NCBI GenBank assembly: GCA_024280945.1
Contig: JAMXLO010000137.1
Location: 1-64,000 of the forward strand
Direction of reading: 5' to 3'
DNA length: 64,000 nucleotides
DNA from: Acetobacteraceae bacterium
Lineage (GTDB): Bacteria; Pseudomonadota; Alphaproteobacteria; Acetobacterales; Acetobacteraceae
Part shown: positions 60,448 to 64,000 of the stretch, in pieces
Layout of the letters: the number at the start of each line of letters is the position of its first letter
Position numbering within the stretch: position 1 is the first letter of the stretch
The notes under the pieces: model-generated
The model's database searches: none
The model's input: the letters and a program-made list of their open reading frames with translations, nothing else
What the model was told of the DNA's origin: nothing
Program-made: the position numbers and the translations under genes

Positions 60448-61161
60448 ATGGAGCCGTCAGAATATGCGCTGATGGATGCAGCCGAGGATCACATGTGGTG
60501 GTATCGCGCGCTGCATCGCCGGATGCTGGATGCCCTGGCCGATGTGCATGGCTCGGTGCTGGATGCGGGCTGCGGCACTGGAGGACTGCTCGCGCGGATC
60601 CGTCGGGAGCGACCGGATCTACGGCCCATTGGCCTCGAATGGGAGCACGCTGCATCGCGTCGCGCCGCTGCAAAATCCGCCGCGCCGGTCGCTTGCGGCA
60701 GCGTCAACGCGCTGCCATTCGCCGACGCCAGTTTCGATGCCGCGGTGGCCGCCGACGTGCTTTGTCACCGTGCCATTGATCCTGCCCTCGCTTTGGCCGA
60801 GCTGCGACGCGTGCTGCGGCCGGCCGGCCGGCTGATCGTCAACATGCCTGCCTATGGCTGGCTGCTCTCTGCTCATGACAGGGCCGTCCACAATGCCCGG
60901 CGCTGCACGGCCCAGCAGCTGGTCAGCGACTTGCGCTACTCCGGCTTTGTCGAAGTTCGCGCCTGCTATTGGAACGGGCTGCTGCTGCCGCTGATGGTCC
61001 TTCAGCGTAAGATCCTGGCACGTCGTTCCGGCGTGTCTGATGTTGCCGCGTTTCCGCCATGGCTCGATGCGATGCTCCATGGCATGACCGACCTGGAACG
61101 TCGCCTGCCTTTCGGCCTTCCGGCCGGCGGCTCAGTGATGGCGACTGCGGAGCGACCATGA
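60448..61161 (+). CDS. Class I SAM-dependent methyltransferase
   Basis: A 237-residue enzyme with the opening MEPSEYALMDAAEDHMWWYRALH, often seen in methyltransferases next to lipid-linked glycosyltransferases. It carries SVLDAGCGTGGLLARI (SAM motif I), FADASFDAAVAADVLCHRAI, and ELRRVLRPAGRLIVNMPAY. ATG at 60448 has AAGGA upstream. Its stop overlaps the GT2 gene start (ATGA), so the two are translationally coupled. Confidence 0.85.
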   Translation: MEPSEYALMDAAEDHMWWYRALHRRMLDALADVHGSVLDAGCGTGGLLARIRRERPDLRPIGLEWEHAASRRAAAKSAAPVACGSVNALPFADASFDAAVAADVLCHRAIDPALALAELRRVLRPAGRLIVNMPAYGWLLSAHDRAVHNARRCTAQQLVSDLRYSGFVEVRACYWNGLLLPLMVLQRKILARRSGVSDVAAFPPWLDAMLHGMTDLERRLPFGLPAGGSVMATAERP

Positions 61162-62156
61162 ACTATGAGACCGATCTTCGATACGATCGTCCCAGAGCGC
61201 CAGACCAGCCTGGGATTGGTCTGTCAATCGTCATTCCGGTCTACCGCGGTGCCGCGACGATCGGGCGTCTGGTCGAGGCACTCTCCGGGCTGCGTCCCGT
61301 CGGGGGAATGGAAATCGTGCTGGTCAATGACGGCAGTCCGGATAATTCAGCCGACGTGTGCCAGGAACTGGTCAGGCATGCGACGGTGCCGATCACCTAT
61401 GTCGAACATGCGCGCAATTTCGGCGAGCACAATGCGGTCATGACCGGACTGCGGCAGATCCGGGGCGCCTACGTGATCACCATGGACGATGATCTGCAGA
61501 ACCCACCGGAGGAAGTGGTGCGACTATACGATCATGCACGGCTGGGGAACTGGGACGTTGTCTACACACGCTACGCCATCAAGCAGCACGCAGGCTGGCG
61601 CAATATTGGCAGCAGGTTCGCCAATGCTGTTGCAGACCGGCTACTGGACAAGCCAAAGGGGCTTTATCTGTCGTCGTTCCGCTGCATGGCGGCATTGGTA
61701 GTGCAATCGGTGACGCGCTACCAGGGACCATATCCCTACGTCGATGGCCTGATCATGCAGGTGACGCAGCGGATCGACAGTATCGAGGTGCGCCATCTGC
61801 CCCGCATAGAGGGCCGCTCCAACTACAACCTGACACGCTTGGTGCGGCTGTGGCTGAATCTCGCCACGAGCTTCTCGCTGGCACCGCTTCGACTGGCAAT
61901 TTACGCGGGAGTGTTCATGGCGCTGCTCGGTGCGGCCGGCGCGGTGGCGACGATCGCCGAGGCTTTGATCCTGCGCGATACGCCGTCCGGGTGGGCATCG
62001 ACGATGACCGTGATCCTGCTGGTTGCCGGCGTGCAGTCGATGATCCTGGGCGTCCTTGGCGAATACGTCGGACGCACCTTTTTGTCGGCGAATGGCAAGC
62101 CTCAGGGCACGGTACGCATGATCGCGCGAAATGCAGCCGCGCGCGTCGACGCGTGA
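61158..62156 (+). CDS. Glycosyltransferase family 2, polyprenyl-phosphate type (ArnC/GtrB-like)
   Basis: A 332-residue protein with LSIVIPVYRGAATIGRLVEALSGL, IVLVNDGSPDNSADV, VITMDDDLQNPPEE (metal DDD), and FRCMAALVV. Two C-terminal membrane helices follow (about residues 240-262 and 280-302, around FMALLGAAGAVATIAEAL and MTVILLVAGVQSMILGVLGEY). This layout is typical of enzymes that put a sugar on undecaprenyl phosphate. It is coupled to a methyltransferase upstream and to an SMR-like gene downstream. Confidence 0.88.
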   Translation: MNYETDLRYDRPRAPDQPGIGLSIVIPVYRGAATIGRLVEALSGLRPVGGMEIVLVNDGSPDNSADVCQELVRHATVPITYVEHARNFGEHNAVMTGLRQIRGAYVITMDDDLQNPPEEVVRLYDHARLGNWDVVYTRYAIKQHAGWRNIGSRFANAVADRLLDKPKGLYLSSFRCMAALVVQSVTRYQGPYPYVDGLIMQVTQRIDSIEVRHLPRIEGRSNYNLTRLVRLWLNLATSFSLAPLRLAIYAGVFMALLGAAGAVATIAEALILRDTPSGWASTMTVILLVAGVQSMILGVLGEYVGRTFLSANGKPQGTVRMIARNAAARVDA

Positions 62157-62482
62157 TCTATTGGGCAACGCTGTTCGTCGCGATTGCGACGAGTATGGCC
62201 GGTCAGACGCTGCTGAAGGCTGGAGCCGGAGCGACGCAGTTTCTCGCGCAGCTGCTGGACTGGCGGACACTGGTCGGCTTCCTTCTCTATGGCGGCGCCG
62301 CCGTCCTCTACATCGTCGCATTGCGCAGGATCCCGATGTCGCGCGCGTTGCCTTGCACAGCGATATCCTACGTAGCGGCTGCGCTGATAGGACATTATGG
62401 CTTTGGCGAAGCGCTGGGCATCGCGCATATCAGCGCCATTGCCTTGATCTGCTGCGGCGTGGTCATTCTGGCGCTGGCCTAA
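62153..62482 (+). CDS. SMR/EamA-like small membrane protein (ArnE/ArnF-like)
   Basis: A 109-residue four-helix membrane protein (IYWATLFVAIATSMAGQTLLKAG, VGFLLYGGAAVLYIVALRRIPMSRALP, AISYVAAALIGHYGFGE, ISAIALICCGVVILALA). It starts with GTG at 62153 inside the stop of the GT2 gene. The Pro/Met-Ser-rich loop after helix 2 resembles ArnE/F-type flippase subunits. A role in flipping the lipid-linked sugar made by the GT2 enzyme is inferred. Confidence 0.75.
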   Translation: MIYWATLFVAIATSMAGQTLLKAGAGATQFLAQLLDWRTLVGFLLYGGAAVLYIVALRRIPMSRALPCTAISYVAAALIGHYGFGEALGIAHISAIALICCGVVILALA

Positions 62483-62500
62483 GTCGCAAGGGCCACGCGC

Positions 62501-62755
62501 TCACCTCACTCGGATCCGATCCGCGCACCCTTCTCTGCGACGGAGCGTCGTCGCGTTGAACGGATCGAGCAACTCACCAAGACGAAGACTGTGGAACTGG
62601 TCGCGGCGCTCCTGCATGGTCTGAGCCAGCGAGGTCCCTACGCTGCCGCCCTCGTTGCGCAGTAGGCTCAGCAGACCGACCACCGCCTCCCGCATTGCAA
62701 CCGGCGTATAGAGGTAAGCTGCGATGTCACCTAGTTTCTCGAACTGCTCGAGCAT
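62501..62755 (-). CDS. Hypothetical protein, possibly the 3' part of a longer gene
   Basis: An 84-residue frame (MLEQFEKLGDIAAYLYTPVAMREAVVGLLSLL...) with good protein composition. The same frame continues upstream as SIVHSFNQGPKA and further without a clear start. A neighbouring frame (about 62731-62991) has MAEQSDKQ followed by a proline-rich stretch. The gene may therefore be frameshifted or have lost its start. No family is recognised. Confidence 0.4.
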   Translation of the reverse strand: MLEQFEKLGDIAAYLYTPVAMREAVVGLLSLLRNEGGSVGTSLAQTMQERRDQFHSLRLGELLDPFNATTLRRREGCADRIRVR

Positions 62756-63215
62756 CGCTTTCGGCCCCTGGTTGAACGAGTGTACGATGCTGATTTGGGC
62801 CGCCCTTCCTGCGACGCAGGGTCGGGATGCGGCGGTAATGGCGTGGATTTCGGGTCACTCGCAGCCGTCGCATCTCCACTCGCTGCCGATTGCGGACCGA
62901 TCGAACCTTGCTTGTCGCTTTGCTCGGCCATATCGGCCTGCCGTTTGCAAAGTGAGACGCAACCAACGCGCTGCCGCAGGCAGGAGAACAAAAATGTGCG
63001 ACTTGGTGCCGCGGAGTGTAGCGGGAGACGCGGGGTGATTTAAACTCCGCCCTGAGCTGGATCTACGCGCAGAGAGCACGGGTGGAGGACCCACGGCAGC
63101 AGTCTGCGACGCAAGCATACGTAAGGCAGCGAGGCACAGTGAATCTGCTCCGAGAAATCCGAGCAGCCGCGTAAGATCTCATTTGGGTCTCCAGTCAGCG
63201 ACAAGGGGGCGAACC
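62756..63215. other. Low-information stretch before the last gene
   Basis: About 460 bases with short overlapping frames, one of them possibly the broken 5' part of the 62501-62755 gene. No terminator, RNA gene or repeat was recognised. Confidence 0.4.
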
Positions 63216-63968
63216 ATGAAGATCGTGGTCATTGGCGGCACTGGCCTCATCGGCTCGAAGACTGTCGCGATCTTGCGCCAGAGCGGCCACGACGTCGTCG
63301 CCGCCTCGCCACAGAGCGGCGTCAACACCATCACCGGCGAAGGGCTCAACGAGGTCATGGTGGGCGCGCAAGTGGTGATCGATCTTGCGAATTCACCTTC
63401 ATTCGAAGACACGGCGGTGCTGGAATTCTTCGAGACTTCCGAGGGCAACCTTCTCCCGGCGGAGGCCGCAGCGGGCGTCCGCCACCATGTTGTGCTCTCC
63501 ATTGTTGGAACCGACCGGAGCGACAACGGCTACTTCCGCGCCAAGGTGGCCCAAGAGAAGGCGATCGTGGCCTCAGGCATCCCCTACACCGTCGTCCGGT
63601 CGACCCAGTTTCTGGAATTCCTCCGCGGCATCGCAGACTCAAGTACGGAGGGAAATAAGGTCAGGCTTCCACCCGTCTCGTTCCAGCCCATCGCAGCGGA
63701 CGATGTTGCTTCCATCGTCGCCGAGGTAGCGATCGCGGCGCCGCGCAACGGGATCGTCGAGATCGCCGGTCCGGAACGGGCGCCATTCGACGAAATCGTC
63801 GCCCGCTATCTGAAGGCGGTCGGGGACCCACGCGAGATGGTGCGTGACCCCGAGGCCCCATACTGGGGGGCTCGCGTCGAAGAGCGTTCGCTCGTGCCCA
63901 TAGGCGAAGCGCGTCTCGGCCGCATCGGTCTGGACGAGTGGCTTCGCTGCTCGCGGGCGGGAACCTGA
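63216..63968 (+). CDS. NAD(P)-binding protein, NmrA/atypical SDR type
   Basis: A 250-residue Rossmann protein with the glycine motif VVIGGTGLIGSKTVAILRQSGHDVV. It also shows VVIDLANSPSFEDTAVLEFF and HHVVLSIVGTDRSDNGYFRAKVAQEKAI, with the YxxxK motif as YFRAK. IPYTVVRSTQFLEFL and a C-terminal segment follow. It is like the LysR-linked NmrA-type reductases common in soil bacteria. ATG at 63216 is chosen because the Rossmann strand begins there. It probably reduces or binds a small molecule. Confidence 0.85.
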   Translation: MKIVVIGGTGLIGSKTVAILRQSGHDVVAASPQSGVNTITGEGLNEVMVGAQVVIDLANSPSFEDTAVLEFFETSEGNLLPAEAAAGVRHHVVLSIVGTDRSDNGYFRAKVAQEKAIVASGIPYTVVRSTQFLEFLRGIADSSTEGNKVRLPPVSFQPIAADDVASIVAEVAIAAPRNGIVEIAGPERAPFDEIVARYLKAVGDPREMVRDPEAPYWGARVEERSLVPIGEARLGRIGLDEWLRCSRAGT

Positions 63969-64000
63969 TCGAGGTGGACGACGTGGACTGAGGGTATGCT

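Noticed and set aside
1-64000. CRISPR array, rRNA operon or insertion sequence
   Set aside because: No regularly spaced repeats, rRNA sequence or transposase frame was recognised anywhere in the window.

Overview
The window looks like chromosomal DNA of a GC-rich alphaproteobacterium, most likely Rhodospirillales/Acetobacteraceae. That placement is inferred from gene content and order: hisZ beside purA, a NadQ-type NAD regulator, a DUF6476 protein divergent from rluD, a yceD-rpmF-plsX-fabH-ihfA-merR cluster, a UQCC/CBP3-type chaperone and an FNR-type regulator. No rRNA or CRISPR array is visible. Four tRNA genes are present: Glu-CTC, Leu-CAA, Asn-GTT and Pro-GGG.

Layout. 1-1.26 kb is gene-poor with small ORFs. 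1.26-8.8 kb holds tRNA-Glu, a DUF6476 protein, rluD and rpoH (consensus promoter, long structured leader), facing a minus-strand unit hisZ-purA-pseudokinase-membrane protein. 8.9-11.4 kb is a two-gene O-acylation cassette (MBOAT plus SGNH-like partner) whose 3' end overlaps antisense to tfoX. 11.2-14.4 kb is serC-serA-tfoX, with a perfect palindrome between serC and a divergent phosphoesterase. 14.5-18.6 kb carries the phosphoesterase, a broken ATPase gene, nadQ and an SDR/membrane-protein pair. 18.7-22.9 kb has a fatty acyl-CoA ligase, citrate synthase and an orphan gene in AT-richer DNA. 22.8-26.8 kb has a GDPD, an Asp/Glu racemase, hflX, hfq and a HAD phosphatase.

26.8-32.7 kb is a minus-strand block of glycosyltransferase, methyltransferase and exported-protein genes, visibly less GC-rich in its central part, which looks like a surface-glycan island. 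32.7-36.7 kb is a molybdenum hydroxylase operon (FAD, 2Fe-2S and Mo subunits, plus a MoaD/ThiS-like protein). 36.8-37.4 kb is a decayed KaiC-like ATPase gene. 37.4-40 kb has an extradiol dioxygenase, a GNAT-like protein and an FNR regulator with a perfect FNR/FixK box in front of it. 40-41.4 kb holds tRNA-Leu and tRNA-Asn in otherwise empty DNA. 41.4-46.1 kb has DUF2237, thiL, an MFS transporter, bamE, the cytochrome bc1 chaperone and yceD. 46.2-50.3 kb has a holin-like plus lipoprotein pair wedged before rpmF-plsX-fabH, then ihfA and a MerR regulator.

51.6-60.4 kb looks catabolic: a Baeyer-Villiger-type monooxygenase, DUF427, an enoyl-CoA hydratase, an orphan solute-binding protein, an Asp-box repeat protein, an acyl-CoA dehydrogenase, an enolase-superfamily enzyme and a DMT exporter. 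60.4-62.5 kb is a translationally coupled methyltransferase-GT2-SMR cassette resembling a small lipid-linked sugar pathway. The window ends with an NAD(P)-binding protein.

The most unusual items are the triple-degenerate, membrane-anchored pseudokinase co-operonic with purA, the glycan island with two DCDE-motif transferases and an exported unknown protein, the methyltransferase-GT2-SMR cassette, and the phage-holin-like pair inside a housekeeping cluster.
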